Under the pieces are notes generated by a model that did not search any database, was not told the DNA's origin, and was given only the letters and a program-made list of their open reading frames with translations. The translations under genes and the position numbers were made by a program. A stretch of 64,000 nucleotides of DNA. Source: Angiostrongylus vasorum (Eukaryota > Nematoda > Chromadorea > Rhabditida > Metastrongylidae). This document shows, one piece after another, positions 1 through 11,282 of this stretch; position 1 is the first letter of the stretch; every line of letters begins with the position of its first letter. The stretch is taken from positions 744,001 through 808,000 of the forward strand of contig JADANN010000148.1 of the NCBI GenBank assembly GCA_018806985.1. The letters are read 5' to 3'.

Positions 1-26
1 ATATATATATATATATATATATATAT
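1..26. repeat. (AT)n microsatellite at window edge
   Basis: An uninterrupted AT dinucleotide run that continues off the left edge of the window. Similar runs occur at about 14900-14972 and 29929-29984. Confidence 0.95.
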
Positions 27-1084
27 GGCAGATTGGCAAACTATGATAAGCAAATAAGCAACCAATGACCTGAAATTCTTGGTGGCATGTGTTCAACAAC
101 AAGTTCGAAGAATTTCAGATTCTTCGGGTACTTTTTTCATGATAGTGCACAGCGGTCAAGTTTTTGGTAACTTGCTCTCGTCTTATATCATGACAGCTGC
201 AATGAAAGTACCGGACCCCATCGACGAAGTGTATGAAACGTAAGGTCTTTTGATTTTGTGCATTTTTCAAAGAATATGTTGCTTTGGTGTAGACGACGTG
301 GATTGTTAAATCGATAAGTGATCTTAAAGTTATTGAGTTTCATATTGTCATAGATAACCTCGTCTACCACTAGGTGTACCTTGTGTTTTAGCAAAGGTTT
401 TACAAGTTTCTGTCATCCCTTGGCTACTCAATGGGGTCCACTCGTTTCAAAAGCGTGTGAAGCTCTTTTTCGGCGGGATGCCACCTTGCTATGCTATTAA
501 CATAGAATCTGGGATACCTATGTGTAGCACGTATGGCACCCATGAGGACTTGGGTCCAAAATGCTTCAAAAGAAGCAAATCCGCTTTCTATACACTTTCT
601 GGTCACTTAATAGCAAGATTTTAGGTTGTCCAACATAGAGTGCGTATGCAGGCAAGTCCACCTATACGTATTTATCAGTGAAGTAGAGAAAAGAAGTCCA
701 TATATTCAGACCACCGCTGCTTCAGCCCAAGTAGATCGTCGCGTAGGAATGTTCATAGCTACCGTATTAGTCTTTTCCAAGTACATTACGCAAGTAGTGC
801 TGGAATAGGCACAGTATATATGGAAAACGGGTAGTGTAAATAAACAGGCAAATAACCATGCAGTCTGTTCATTTATTTATCTCCAAAATGCGATAATATA
901 GGTGCGGTCACTCGTTTCCATTAAATCTCTCACAACTCTCTGAAATAGCCGCGCACAACCTGGAACGGCCTCACCAACGAGTTTATCTCTCAGGTCAGAT
1001 ATATAAACATTTATAATGAATGGATTCCAGATTTTGATCTCTGATTCATATCCATGGGCTTGAGGGGGCGTATAGCACACTGGT
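27..1084. other. Upstream/intronic stretch with no recognised gene
   Basis: I see no exon, RNA gene or clear repeat here. The short open frames on both strands have no family resemblance and no matching splice context. The 5' exons of the UNC-93-like gene that starts being visible at 1490 are expected at or left of this stretch, but none could be identified. Confidence 0.5.
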
Positions 1085-1260
1085 ATTGACGTCGATCATC
1101 ACGAGAACGGTGCTGGTTCGTTCGCGAACTGGACTCATCAAACGTCTCCTTCCTGCGGGGTCTGGATGGTGGTACGGCACTTTTCCGGAAATAGCCGATG
1201 TCTGCAATCCAAGTGGGAACGCTATAGTCCGGCTTTCTCACGGTTGCATGGAGAATCGAA
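1085..1260 (+). repeat. SINE family B copy, degenerate
   Basis: Resembles the reverse complement of the copies at 5285-5655 and 44075-44435. The shared order is a tRNA-like head (ATCACGAGAACGGTGCTGGT), a GGGGTCTGGATGGTGGTAC middle block, and a GGGAACGCTATAGTCCGGCT block. It lies just upstream of the first visible UNC-93-like exon, probably inside an intron. Confidence 0.6.
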
Positions 1261-1489
1261 CACACCGCAATCCGTACTTTAACACTCACAAAAGCGTAGC
1301 AAACAGTGCAACTCGGACAGCTCCTGTTGTTAAGCTGGACGAATTTTAATTGGGTATTGTGATGACCTCCTTGGATTATATTCGAACGATAGTGGATTGC
1401 GCAAATTTATGCTTCATAAACGGATGAAATTCGGTTACCCATCTTTGCATTTATTAAATGTTTTAGCTGTTAATTAGGGATATTTTTAG

Positions 1490-1577
1490 TTTGTCTGACC
1501 TATTTGGCGTGTGCGATCGTTGCTGTGATGATCGTTTCAATGTTTCTCAATGCGCTGCACAAGGATGTTGTCAACAG
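1490..1577 (+). CDS. UNC-93-like exon (first visible)
   Basis: Acceptor ATTTTTAG ends at 1489 and donor GTATGC starts at 1578. With two leading bases the frame encodes LTYLACAIVAVMIVSMFLNA, a hydrophobic helix, followed by a polar LHKDVVN. This fits the transmembrane segment that precedes the central loop in UNC-93 proteins. The exon leaves two bases (AG), completed by the first base of the 2109 exon. Confidence 0.7.
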
Positions 1578-4500
1578 GTATGCCTAGTATGCATTGAAGC
1601 TCCTCAAGTCTTAAAATCACCTTTGAACGATGATCTATTCGTAGGCTAATGAAGGGGTGTTGGCTTTCATTTACAAGTACGAAGATAGAAAAGCAACTAG
1701 TATGCAGACCTCGAAAGCTTAGTGGCCGACCTCCAGTTAGCTCAAGAAATACTCAGGTCAAGGGGCAAGGATGTACTGCTAACAAAACAAAGCCAGCCAT
1801 AATCTGAAAGAGATGCCCTAAAATTTAGAAAAGAAAACACACACAGTAGGATTTTTACTATGCAATGTCTTTGTTAGCAATTTGTCAAACATTTTTCTTC
1901 ACAAACTCGTGGTAGGAGGGAAAACGGAAGACAAAAACGTTTTCTGACTCTCTGCGAAGCCGCAAGAATGTTTTGTGACGTCTTTAAGATTGTTGATTCA
2001 GCAACCACTACAGTTCTAAAAATAGTTTTTTAAATTGCCGAAAGAAACTTTAATCTGGTGCTTTATATACTTTTGCCTACAAATATAACGTAAAAGAAAG
2101 TTTTTTAGAGCTACAGCACCCATGTTCGACGCCCCAGTCTTGAAACAGACATTGAAGAACTGTCGAGATATGAAAAATTATGCTGCTTGTACCTTTAACG
2201 GCCTTCAATGGTGTTGAGCGAGCATTTGTCATTGGAATTTTCACGAAGGTAAGACAAATGTGCTTAAGTTTTTTGCTAGGAAAACTGGATATATTTCCTC
2301 AACAATGGTTTTAAATCAATCGGGTTATTCAAATTTTCATCGGCTTATTTAGATTTTCGCTTGAAATTTCCTTCTCTTTTCCAGTGCGGTGGACGGTGAT
2401 AGGTGATCTCCCGTTGAATTCGTTTTCAGAGTCTCGATGCGTAATCCTTTTTGTGACACGTGTGGAATTATTTCAGGTCCGGATTCGGCATCCGTTGCCC
2501 TCGCGAAAACCTGACGTTTACATATTTCTTCTTACTTTGGTAATTGGATACTTGAAAGATCCACCTATGTAGAAATACTGTGGTTAGTGCAAATTCCATC
2601 CCATGGCTTAAAACAAGTTAGTACAGGTGGTTTATGTTATCGACATAAGTGTCCTCCCATCTTGTACGTGGTCGACGTGGTTGGCCTACGTTTCACAAGT
2701 CTGCTGCACCTCTAGTAGGAAGGCTGAGTGGAGAATGCAGCAGCTGAGTGTTAGGTTCGCTAGAGGAGCTTATGGCTTCTCTGAGACACTCGAACGCGGC
2801 TGCTGCCTTCCTTGTTCTGAATAATTTTTTCGCTCACATCGTTGTCAAGGCTCATTCAATGCCTTAAATAGATTTTTCCACAGCAGAGAAAGAGCCAGTT
2901 CGATGAATTCACCATCTCATTACGAGCTTTCATGAAGTTGTTCGGTTTTCTTTCGATTTATGAGACATCCAATCCTTTTTCGCTCTTCATTGAGCTTTGC
3001 GGGCTTTGTTTTTCCCTCACTACTACTCCTCGATATGTCAACAATGTCGCCAGCAAAAAGAATGTTTGGCAAAAGTGCGAGTGCCTTTTTCGGGATAATC
3101 GAGCGACATCATTATCCACTCTGGTAATGCAGTATACAGATTTGGCGAAATGGTCTTGCTTCCTTTTCCGCTCCCTTTTCTTATGACAACGCTCATAGGT
3201 CAATGGGAGAAAGTGCTGGGTCCGATAATAGCAAAAGTTAACCAGAGTTGTTATACAAGACCACTCATTTCCTCTACTATCTACTATTTAATCAATAAGA
3301 GCTGATGGGAGAGGGAGAGGGAGAGGGGTAGGGAGCGAATGGCGTCACTGGTTCTGTCGAACGCTTTTTTCGCGTTTCGGAGAACAGACGATAGGCGGTA
3401 CAAAAATGATTGCTTGGGATTCATCCAGCATTCTTTATGTGAAGAGGATCTTTGTCTTCATAAAAAGAGCGTGCAGCGAATTCAGTAAGAAAAATTGTGA
3501 AAAACCAAAGGTCACTTCGATGATCTTGTTTAGGTAGGAAAACCATTTGTGGTGTCCCCAATGGTGCTCTCCCTTTATACACACGGCTATCTTTCCAGTC
3601 TCTTTCGGAGTAGATGAGAAGCCTATTTGTAAGACGCGACTCTTGACCGTCTGCTTAATACATCCTTGTCATTTGGTTGAAGGCTTTTAGCCAAAGTGTT
3701 TCATAGAATGCAATCCGTATATAGAATATAAAATCCGTATATAAAATCCATGGCATAAATGAGAATGCATCCACATCACACACGCGCATGCATGAATATG
3801 CCCTCGTAAACAAAGAAGGTATTTCCAAATCGGCGAAGAGAAACGGGGAATTTATTTCCGGGATCCATCCGTATTCAGGGAAGAAAAGGTCGCTTTTGCG
3901 CGCGACTAACACCTTATCCGCCATTTTGGGCGCGCCACGTTGCCTCGCGACTAACCGATTTAAAATCCCTCCATGGAGAAGATCGATTGACTCAGACATC
4001 AAGCGAATAATTAGTCCATAGTGGTTTTGTTTTCGGAGAAGACCTTGTATAGTATGGCCGTTATAGAACAGAAAATGCTATGGCAGATTCCCACTTTAAA
4101 TCTATTTATAATAGTTAGTTAACTATAACATGGAATCTGTCAATGAAGCAGCAAGTCTATTAGTTATTTGAACGAAAAGCCACTTATTGTAAAAACTCAA
4201 CGTGGGACCTTTGAGGGTTGCCGCAAAGTGGATCAAAAACTCTGGTAATTAAATATTTGTGTACGTGTGAAACATTGACAAGATAATGATACTAACAGCC
4301 TGCAAAATGTATACAAGAACGTGACAGTATCTTGACTATATCGGTGATATAAGATGATGATTAGCTGCAGATAAAAACAATCTAGTCTCCAGCAGAAAAG
4401 TGTGAAATGAGATGGAAGTGTTATGGCAAACCTCGGAATATTCGTCATATAGCGATACCATAACTATTATATACCGAGTTGAAGCTATGCCACAGCAGTA

Positions 4501-7500
4501 GGCGTGAGGATTTCTAGCGAATTTTTTGCGGTTATGCTGCCGTAGACTTACAAAAACTTTACAAGCATTTTTCCAGTCAGCTGCATTGCAGAAACATGGG
4601 CAAATTGTGTTAAAGCATTCTAACAATAGGAAATTTGCTTCATGAAACACAATGCAAAAATCCTATAATTTCTGCTGGTTTCTTCATGAAGAAGAAAGAA
4701 ACAGAATATTTAAAAAAACATAAGAGATCTTCTTCGTCAAGGAAGTCATGAACATCATGACCATGTATCATCATCATCTTCTGCTCATCAAACAGAAAAT
4801 TATTGATTAACGCTGATGCAAATAGAAAGTCGGTCCTGGGAGTATAATTTTTTATTTCCCTATAACGTAATCCGGCATCACAACTGGCACAACTTCTGGA
4901 TTACTGCAGTTCTTGCATTACATTCGTTCTTTCTCATCTATAATCCACGAAGGTCTTCGAACTTTTTTGCTGTGGGTTCAGCTTCTAGTTGAGAATTTTC
5001 TCGTCTTCGTCACGAATTTCGTTGTTTATCGAGTAGATTCTCCTTGTAGTCGTGAGACAACCGTGCTGAGGTTTTCCACATGAATTAGAGGGAGCGGGCA
5101 TGTTCTAGACAAATCTGGTACCAATTTCCAACCTCAGAAAGGTGACAAACTTAGGGGACTCGGAGCAGGGTCGAATCGGCGCCCTGAGTAAGTTGTGCCG
5201 ACAAAATTATTTAACGAGTGGGACTACAAACACTGCTCTTCCTGATGCCCATAATGTCATTTAATTTTTTATTTGTTTTCATTTTGTTTTTATACGACCC
5301 GTCTTCACGTCTACTGTGCGGATCTCAGCACTTCTCACATTCGATTTGTTTCTTCGCATCCATTGTTCATGAAAATCTTCCAGCTTTTCACTTGTGGCTT
5401 CGCTTGCCGTTTGTGGATTTTCATTTCATCTTGAATGTCGTAGAATGCTGGTCGAGAAATTGTCTCTAGAGTCGTAAGATAGCCGGACTGGAGCGTTCCC
5501 AGTGGGATTGAAGAGAATAATTTATTTCTCAGACAAGTTCGGTACCAATTTTCCGACCCCGGAGGGATGAGAGGCTTGGTTGACCCTGAGCGGAATCGAA
5601 CTAGCACGATGCTCGTGATGACGGACATCACTAGCACTGTGCTATCCTCCCCTTAATGTCATTTAATAGCATTAAGAAACAGAGAATATTTTCCACTCCA
5701 TACCATTGGGAAACTCTCTGCTTCATCATCGAACCAAAAATAATTGAAAAAGAACAATGCTTAATAGCCTTTCAGCTTTCTGTAATCCTGGAATAATTAG
5801 CGAGTACATCGCTTGTACTATTAATCAAATAACTTCTGTTTTCTAAATAATATGTGCTTATTGTAAATTCTGCTCAGTGATCGATATTGGCCGGGCATTA
5901 AATTTTGATGTGAATCTCAGCCATAATAAATTTATTTCAAGAGAATGCGATAAAAGTGGGAAAATGAAAACGTCTTGTAATATTGCTTAATTTTATCCCG
6001 GGAAATACCTGTTCTGTTCACATCTCACCCTGCCGTGAAAAATTATACCAGGTAGCAAACAAAAGGTTAACATTATCCGTTCTGGATTCAAAGAAAAGGT
6101 AGTATCAAGTTCTTAACATTTGCTTCTGTTATAATGGATGCTAATGATAACCCGCTTTCCCCAGAGAATGACAATCCAGTCGAGATAAAGAGAACAGATC
6201 AGCAACCATTCCCAAAACTCCTATGTGATGGTTTTTTGTACAGTTCTATGCTTTTTAAGCCATTATTTATGTGTAAAAAATGTTAAATGATGGCTTTCTT
6301 CACCTTTTTTTCATAAAAACAAAGAATTCTCCGTGTTCATCTTCTGTTGTGTGCATCTTGCAGGCGTTTGTTGGATGTGGTATCGGCGTTCCGCAGATCG
6401 GCTTTGTTTGCACTGCATTCGGAATTTCTGATGCCATATGCAGTTTAGTATTTGGTCCACTAATCAAATTATTCGGTCGAATGCCTTTATTTGTATTCGG
6501 GGCCGTTAACAATATGCTGATGATAGTCACACTTATGGTGAGTCCCGCCATGAAATACTTTTAGCTTGCAGTGTGTTTCAATGCGACGAAAGAGGTAGTA
6601 TCAATACGTCACGCCCGGCACTCAAATTCAAGCGGACGCTCTTAGTACGGCGCCTAATTTCATGTCAGTAACGAAATAACTCGGCCGCAATTTTGAGAAC
6701 ATGACCGAGTTGCGTTTTATCCATCTAAAGGTGGATTGGTAATATATGTTACCATTGTCCACCGCTAGCCACGTTGTTATCCCCGTTTTGGAGTGCTTTT
6801 CAACTCATGTTAAAGGTGTTTCGGTATTTCTAATGTCATCACATTCCATACGATAACCACGGCTAACAAGATTTGGAAACAAAGAAGGAGGAAAATTTAG
6901 TAAAACATTAGGGTTGATTTTCTTCATATAACGCACTATGCCAATTTTCCGATAACTCCCGAGAATTTTTAGTAAGCGGGAAGCTTCAGAAGCTAAAAAG
7001 TTGATATGCATGTAGAAGATGCTTTGCTTGATTTATAAAGAATGCAGTTATCTTCTAGCAGTATATTTTTTATATAAAGTCAATTTTAAATTTGGATCTT
7101 CAGGAATAATCTAGCATTATATTGGCATAACAAGAAAAAAAATTTTCCCTGATAGCAAACGTTATTGCATTCTGTCATTTTTATTTCAAACTGTTCTATT
7201 GAGCTGGTGCGGGTTTGGTATATGTTTCCACTGTCGTTGTTGTTGTTGATGTTGTTGTTGTTGGTGGTAGTGGTGTTGTTGTTGTTGTTGCTGTTGTTGT
7301 TGTTGTCGTCGTCGTCGTTGTTGTTGTTAGATGGCTGCAGTTTCAGCGACTTCACCTGCTTCAGAACCGTGCTGTTGCGTGTGGTTCTTCTCACGCGTTG
7401 TTCACGCGGAATAACGAGTCATCGAGTCAACAACACATGAGTGGTCCCACTCGTAAGTGCACAGCTCCGAAGAAAGGAAGAGCAAGGAAACCGCTCAAAA

Positions 7501-10349
7501 ACCGCGCTTAAGCGAGGAAAACCGAAAAACCGGGGGTTAGACGGCCACGGACGGGAAGGAAGCGTCCACGTCGCCTTAAATCGCCCATAACTCCCTGGAA
7601 AACGCGAGTTTAACCGCGCAAACGTAATATTAAGTATTTTAGTAATAAGCGGACGAGCAACGGTAGTGGACGAGTTATGGCAGCGGACGAGGAGTCAGGG
7701 AAAAACGCAGGGAAAGGCGAATTTGAGCGCGTAACAGCTATATTTAGCACGCACGCTACAGCACTCGCGGACGGCTTAGGACAAAACATCAGTCATCGAA
7801 CAACAACAACAATAACAACAACAACAACAACAACAACGCAACGTATGCCAATCTCGCACAAAGCAATTTAGGACCAAGGATAAAGCTTCTTCAAAGTTGA
7901 AGCGTAAATCTAGCCTTTTTAAAAGGTACCTCCGCAGAATATACAGATCCGGAAATTGTGTGCGAGTTGATGCATTTTTGTACTGTTTAGAGGTTGACCA
8001 GCCTTCCGCTAGCATATTTCATATAAGAGGATGGACTATTAAAATAGCGCTCATAACCTACAGAAATTTGGTGTATACCTTAAGCGGTCTGCCTATAACG
8101 GAAAATCTGGTGAACTATGTTTAAAAACAGCAAAGGGCAGAACACCAGAGGATAGACAAAAGACTATGGGTACCACAACAGCATCACAACGGTACAATGG
8201 TGTTGAAGTGGGAAGATAAAAAAGATTATCATTATTATCTACGCAGTTCATGACGCGCCACATTTCACTATTTCATCGGGACAGTGGCTCATCGAAAATT
8301 TCAACCAGAAGAAGTTCTTTGTGGACACAGGTGCTAGAATTGTTGGATACTTGGATATTTGGACGGCCTGTTCTTATTACTTGTGCGAGCACCAGCATAA
8401 TCTCCATTTTTTTGGAGTTTTCCTGACTTAGCTATTGTGTTTCCCTGGAGTCCCAAGGTCAGCCTAACCTGCCTCTGCCTCAGATGGTCACCACCACACA
8501 CAGTCGCAGCCCTTGTGTATCAGAGCGAGATTTGTCAACATGTCAGTAGTTTGATACCAGAACAGTGGTGGATCCTATTATTGGTTTACTCCTAGCTGGG
8601 CTTCATGATGGAAATGGAGGACTCCTCAGCTTGGGAGATTCTAGTGGGGGGGGTGGGGTGAGAGAGATGAATCCAACCACTGTACATCGCGTCCCGGCAC
8701 CCAGAAACATTTCCTAGCCTCGATAAGGCGCTAAACCGTTGGAAGGTGCTGGAATTCTATAATGGACAAGTTCAGGTAACCTCGCTGAATGTCTTTAAGA
8801 TGAACATCTTCATGCATTACAGTGGTAATGATTTTAGATCATTTATTTCTTATCTTCTTGAAGAAAAACTAACCACTGTGTTTTGGACATTCGAGAGCAT
8901 ATGTATTTGGGATCCTAGAAGGCGATATTAAGACATTGCGATTGCATTTACATCAGGCTTTCAAACGTGCTAAACAGGCTAGTATTAGCAGTTGCAGCAT
9001 GCACTATGATTCAGGATAGAGCAACTAGAATGATAACGAAAACTTTACGCTTGAAGAAAAGAACCTTGTTTGGCATGAATTGCAAGCTCTATGTGGAAAC
9101 TGTAGATTGAATGTATGCCTAATTTGTGCGCAAATTTTGATATAAATATTCTTGAGCACAACGCTTGAAGCATCATTAGAAAGCTCGAGTCACTCTGAAA
9201 CCCATCTTTTATCATCTTGCGATAACGAAAAATTCTAAGTGTTCGACCTTCGTGTTGAAGTGCTGCATAGAAGACATCTCTGCAACTCTTCTCCGAAAGA
9301 GGTGTCTGTAGCGTGAACCCTCATCAATGCCAGTTTCTAGCCACAGTTAAACTTGTGCAAAATAAGAATTTTATGAAGTACTGATTGATGTGAGTAGTTT
9401 TCACGAACCGTCGCTGTAGAAACGGCGTTGAATTAGCTTCCGATCTGAAGCAAAGTGCCGTAGGTTCTGTGTAGCAAAACAAACCATTGAAATAGATGCA
9501 TTGGATGCGTAGCATAGCGTTCACTTTGGTTTCTCTTATCTTCCCACATATGGGTAGCACAAAAATAGTTCCTGGCGTTATCCGTTAAGATACAACTGAG
9601 AGCAGCTGATTCTTTCCGGAACTCCCGGCTGCATGCAGCAAAATGCATGTTTAGACGCGAATTTCATATCAGTGCAAATACCCTCTTTTAAAATTTTTCA
9701 CAGACAATTTGTTACACCCACTTTCACTGAGGAATTTCGGAAAAAAAGATAATTTACTAAAATTCATATTTTGAAAGCTTGTAGGTCGAATAACGAATAA
9801 ACTTGGCTCAAACTATAGCCGCATTCTCACGAAAGATCAAGCTCTTCAGATCTGGCCACTGAATCCAGCTGATAAAGCTATTCTCTACGTAGCCGCAACC
9901 GTATGGGGTATGGCAGACGGTGTATGGAACACCCAAATAAACGGTGAGACGTCGTAGATATCTACTAATTCGTTGAGTTATCATGCAATGTTCCAATAGT
10001 ATCGGTGGCCATGCCGAACGGAATTGTTAGCAAAGACGCCAAATATCCAAAAAGTGCAATCACAGAAAGGTATCCGAACGTTTAAAACGAAGGAGAGTGT
10101 TTTTTTTTGCAGCACTCCGTCATTTTCTCCTCATTTTTCATTTTTGCAGGGTTTTGGGTAGCATTAGTCGGACGACAGTCACTCGAGTTAGCATTCTCCA
10201 CCTATCGTTTCTGGGAGTCTATTGGCTTGGCGGCTGGCTTTGTGATGGCTCGTCTGATGTCTGTCGAACTGGTGCTTCTCGTCTCATTCTGCTTGTTGTT
10301 ATTTGGCATGATTGGATATTGTGCTATTGAACTTTACGACGAAATTTCA
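1490..10349 (+). CDS. UNC-93-like membrane protein gene, C-terminal half, 5 exons (partial, with one frameshift)
   Basis: Gene-level entry; exons are 1490-1577, 2109-2248, 6364-6537, 9850-9943 and 10150-10349. UNC-93 proteins are 12-helix MFS-fold membrane proteins; in C. elegans UNC-93 is a regulatory subunit of a two-pore potassium channel. Family landmarks appear in the right order: a membrane segment, a TAFNGVERAFVIGIFTK block, the AFVGCGIGVPQIGF signature, WPLNPADKAILYVA followed by WGMADGVWNTQIN, then AFSTYRFWES and a last helix. Splice phases agree at all four junctions once one base is discounted in exon 2. About 255 codons are visible, roughly the C-terminal half of the family; the N-terminal exons lie to the left. 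The introns hold SINE and PLE fragments. Paralogues are numerous in worms, so I assign the family only, no symbol. Confidence 0.82.
2109..2248 (+). CDS. UNC-93-like exon 2 with a one-base frameshift
   Basis: Acceptor TTTTTTAG ends at 2108 and donor GTAAGA starts at 2249. The first half reads LKQTLKNCRDMK in one frame. The second half reads LLVPLTAFNGVERAF and VIGIFTK, the conserved UNC-93 block just before the AFVGCGIG exon, one frame over. The switch falls at the run of five A at 2173-2177; one A fewer would join both halves and give the phase 0 end that the next exon needs. Seen: two frames of family-like sequence. Inferred: sequencing or assembly error, or an early pseudogene lesion. Confidence 0.75.
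2249..4940. other. Intron sequence, no gene; purine-rich simple repeat inside
   Basis: First part of the intron between the 2109 and 6364 exons. The only structured element is a short GGGAGA-type purine repeat at about 3306-3340. Open frames such as the one at 3655-4002 (minus) show no family features. The block at about 3780-4020 is CpG-richer than its surroundings but is not otherwise identifiable. Confidence 0.5.
4945..5200 (-). repeat. SINE family B fragment
   Basis: Matches the minus-strand order of family B: CACGAAGGTCTTC-like tail region, the GTAGTCGTGAGACAACCG block, TCTGGTACCAATTTCC, and a GGTCGAATCGGCGCC remnant of the tRNA-like head. More diverged than the neighbouring copy at 5285-5655, in the same orientation. 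Confidence 0.55.
5285..5655 (-). repeat. SINE family B, near full-length copy
   Basis: About 370 bp. Read on the minus strand it begins with a tRNA-like head (GGATAGCACAGTGCTAGTGA, close to an A box, then AGTTCGATTCC, close to a B box). The body GGTCGGAAAATTGGTACCGA and the 3' part through CATTCTACGACATTCAAG follow, ending near CACAGTAGACGTGAAGACGG. The copy at 44075-44435 matches along its whole length. It sits within the long UNC-93-like intron. Confidence 0.75.
6025..6085 (+). repeat. SINE family E 3' fragment
   Basis: Short match (CTGCCGTGAAAAATTATACC, then GTAGCAAACAAAAGGTTAAC) to the 3' end of family E copies at 42642-42815 and 42985-43085. Confidence 0.45.
6364..6537 (+). CDS. UNC-93-like exon 3 (AFVGCGIG signature)
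   Basis: Acceptor TCTTGCAG ends at 6363 and donor GTGAGT starts at 6538; 174 nt, 58 codons, phase 0 at both ends. It encodes AFVGCGIGVPQIGFVCTAFG, then ISDAICSLVFGPLIKLFGRM and PLFVFGAVNNMLMIVTLM. This is the most diagnostic UNC-93 family stretch: two helices with a glycine-rich turn. No lesion. An ATG at 6280 lies in frame upstream but is intronic; the splice reading is preferred because the residues before the acceptor have no family match. Confidence 0.88.
7195..7375 (-). repeat. PLE terminal-repeat fragment with (GTT)n, minus copy
   Basis: On the minus strand it reads CTGAAGCAGGTGAAGTCGCT, then GAAACTGCAGCCATC, then a long AAC-rich stretch, then ATACCAAACCCGCACCAGCT. This is the same order as the PLE-associated repeat at 20733-20880. 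The hammerhead-like core (7330-7364) is degenerate. The (GTT)n seen on the plus strand is the expanded AAC segment of this repeat. Confidence 0.65.
7430..7770 (+). other. GC-richer block between two inverted PLE-repeat copies
   Basis: About 340 bp, visibly richer in G, C and CpG than surrounding AT-rich DNA, beginning near GAGTGGTCCCACTCGTAAG. A similar GTGGGAC...CTCGTAA theme occurs near the 3' end of the PLE at 20577-20625, so this is probably PLE-derived. No protein family could be read from it. Confidence 0.4.
7780..7870 (+). repeat. PLE terminal-repeat fragment, plus copy
   Basis: ACATCAGTCATCGAACAAC, then an AAC-rich run, then GTATGCCAATCTCGCACAAA. This is the 3' part of the repeat that carries the hammerhead-like core in other copies; the core itself is not present here. 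It is inverted relative to 7195-7375. Confidence 0.6.
8338..8745 (-). repeat. Family C retroposon-like repeat
   Basis: About 400 bp, matching 58588-58955 in the same orientation and 22857-23255 in the opposite one. Shared blocks include CCCTGGAGTCCCAAGGTCAG, ATCAGAGCGAGATTTGTCAA, GGATCCTATTATTGGTTTAC and CCTCGATAAGGCGCTAAACC. The end near 8338 has the degenerate heptamer-like tail GGATACTTGGATATTTGG. It carries a local GGGGGGTGGGG expansion at about 8648. Confidence 0.7.
8760..9849. other. Intron sequence without recognised content
   Basis: Remainder of the intron before the 9850 exon. Minus-strand open frames at 9324-9560 and 9433-9648 overlap each other and show no recognisable family. Confidence 0.5.
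9850..9943 (+). CDS. UNC-93-like exon 4
   Basis: Acceptor AGCTCTTCAG ends at 9849 and donor GTGAGA starts at 9944. It encodes IWPLNPADKAILYVAATVWG, then MADGVWNTQIN, the conserved helix with the W-G-x-A-D-x-x-W-x-x-Q-I-N motif. Starting here gives phase 0, matching the end of exon 3; the upstream acceptor at 9784 would not fit the phase. One base (G) is left over and is completed by the next exon. Confidence 0.85.
10150..10349 (+). CDS. UNC-93-like exon 5 (last recognised)
   Basis: Acceptor ATTTTTGCAG ends at 10149. With two leading bases it continues NGFWVALVGRQSLELAFSTY, RFWESIGLAAGFVMARLM, and a final helix SVELVLLVSFCLLLFGMIGY. F-x-x-Y-R-x-W-E-S is a family landmark. A donor GTATGT starts at 10350, so a further short exon may follow. 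Alternatively the frame runs on to a stop ending at 10487, about 45 more residues of non-conserved lysine-rich sequence. An AATAAA follows at about 10514, which favours termination close by. Confidence 0.83.
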
Positions 10350-10509
10350 GTATGTTCTTTCTCGTTCGGATTTCTTTCAACGAAAAAAAAAGAGGAGTCA
10401 AATAACATTCGGCGACATTTTTCTCTCCGGAAAAGGGATTATCAATTTCTCGTTTGGAGTTTGCTTAACACACTACGCCCAAGATAGAGGGTTTTCAACG
10501 CTTGTGAAG

Positions 10510-11280
10510 TGAAAATAAAACATTTGTCACTTTTTTAATATTTCACAGCTTTTCTGTATCTAACAGCTTATATCGGGCCTTAATATTAGAAATAAAAGCC
10601 TAGGCACAAGTTGGATCCAACCAGGATTCTCGTTCTGTTATTTCCCTTGGGGCTTATGACATATATTCTCTTACCTTCTTGCTTCAAGCGCATATTTCGG
10701 GAAGATAAAGCAACTTAACGACTTAACGAACGCACTTTTTGTCTAACAGGACATAAGGTGTTGTCCGATGTATCATCTTTGATGTTTGCGACTGCCGCTT
10801 TCATGTTGAGAATTTGAAAAAAAAACTTTAACTTCTTCTCCAAATTTTTTTGGACCTTTCCGAGTAGTGTTCAGGATTGAAAAGACAGTAGTGAAAGTGA
10901 AATATACGAAAAAGGGAACAGAACTCTCTCTTCTACAACTCTTCGAAATAACCTATTGATCAAATACTCTAATGCTCGAGAAATCGCCAGTTATCCCAAA
11001 GTCAGTATCGAGCGTTATTCATTAATTCACGACTTAGTACTTAATATAAGCGCTTCATTTACTCCAGAAAATAATAACATTTCTGAATACTGTGGAATTA
11101 TGGTGTGCTTTGATTCTTCCATGTGACCAAGCACCGCATATGCTGCTGATCGCAGCGCTTCTTTTATTTGATTTGAATTCTGGACAACTCCATTCTTCAT
11201 GTGTTCCCAAAATAACCTTGGCAACAGGTTTCCAAGTCTTTACTACACGCAGCCACTAGCGTTGGTGGTTTTGAAGAAAC
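10510..11280. other. Intergenic, AATAAA near start, otherwise featureless
   Basis: An AATAAA at about 10514 is a candidate poly(A) signal for the UNC-93-like gene. The remaining sequence shows no exon or repeat I can support. Confidence 0.4.
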
Positions 11281-11282
11281 TT

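Noticed and set aside
3780..4021. CpG-rich open frame as a coding exon
   Set aside because: No family resemblance, no matching acceptor/donor phases for the surrounding UNC-93-like gene.
6134..6290. Frame starting MDANDNPLSPENDNPVEIKR as the first exon of the UNC-93-like gene
   Set aside because: It lies between exons already assigned to the middle of the protein, and no donor joins it in phase to 6364.
7165..7511. Leucine/valine-rich proteins encoded by the (GTT)n region, and the asparagine-rich frame on the other strand
   Set aside because: Low-complexity translation of the AAC/GTT-rich segment of a PLE repeat in three frames.
9785..9943. Upstream acceptor at 9784 for the UNC-93-like exon 4
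   Set aside because: The phase does not fit exon 3; the acceptor at 9849 fits and begins exactly at the conserved W-P-L-N-P block.
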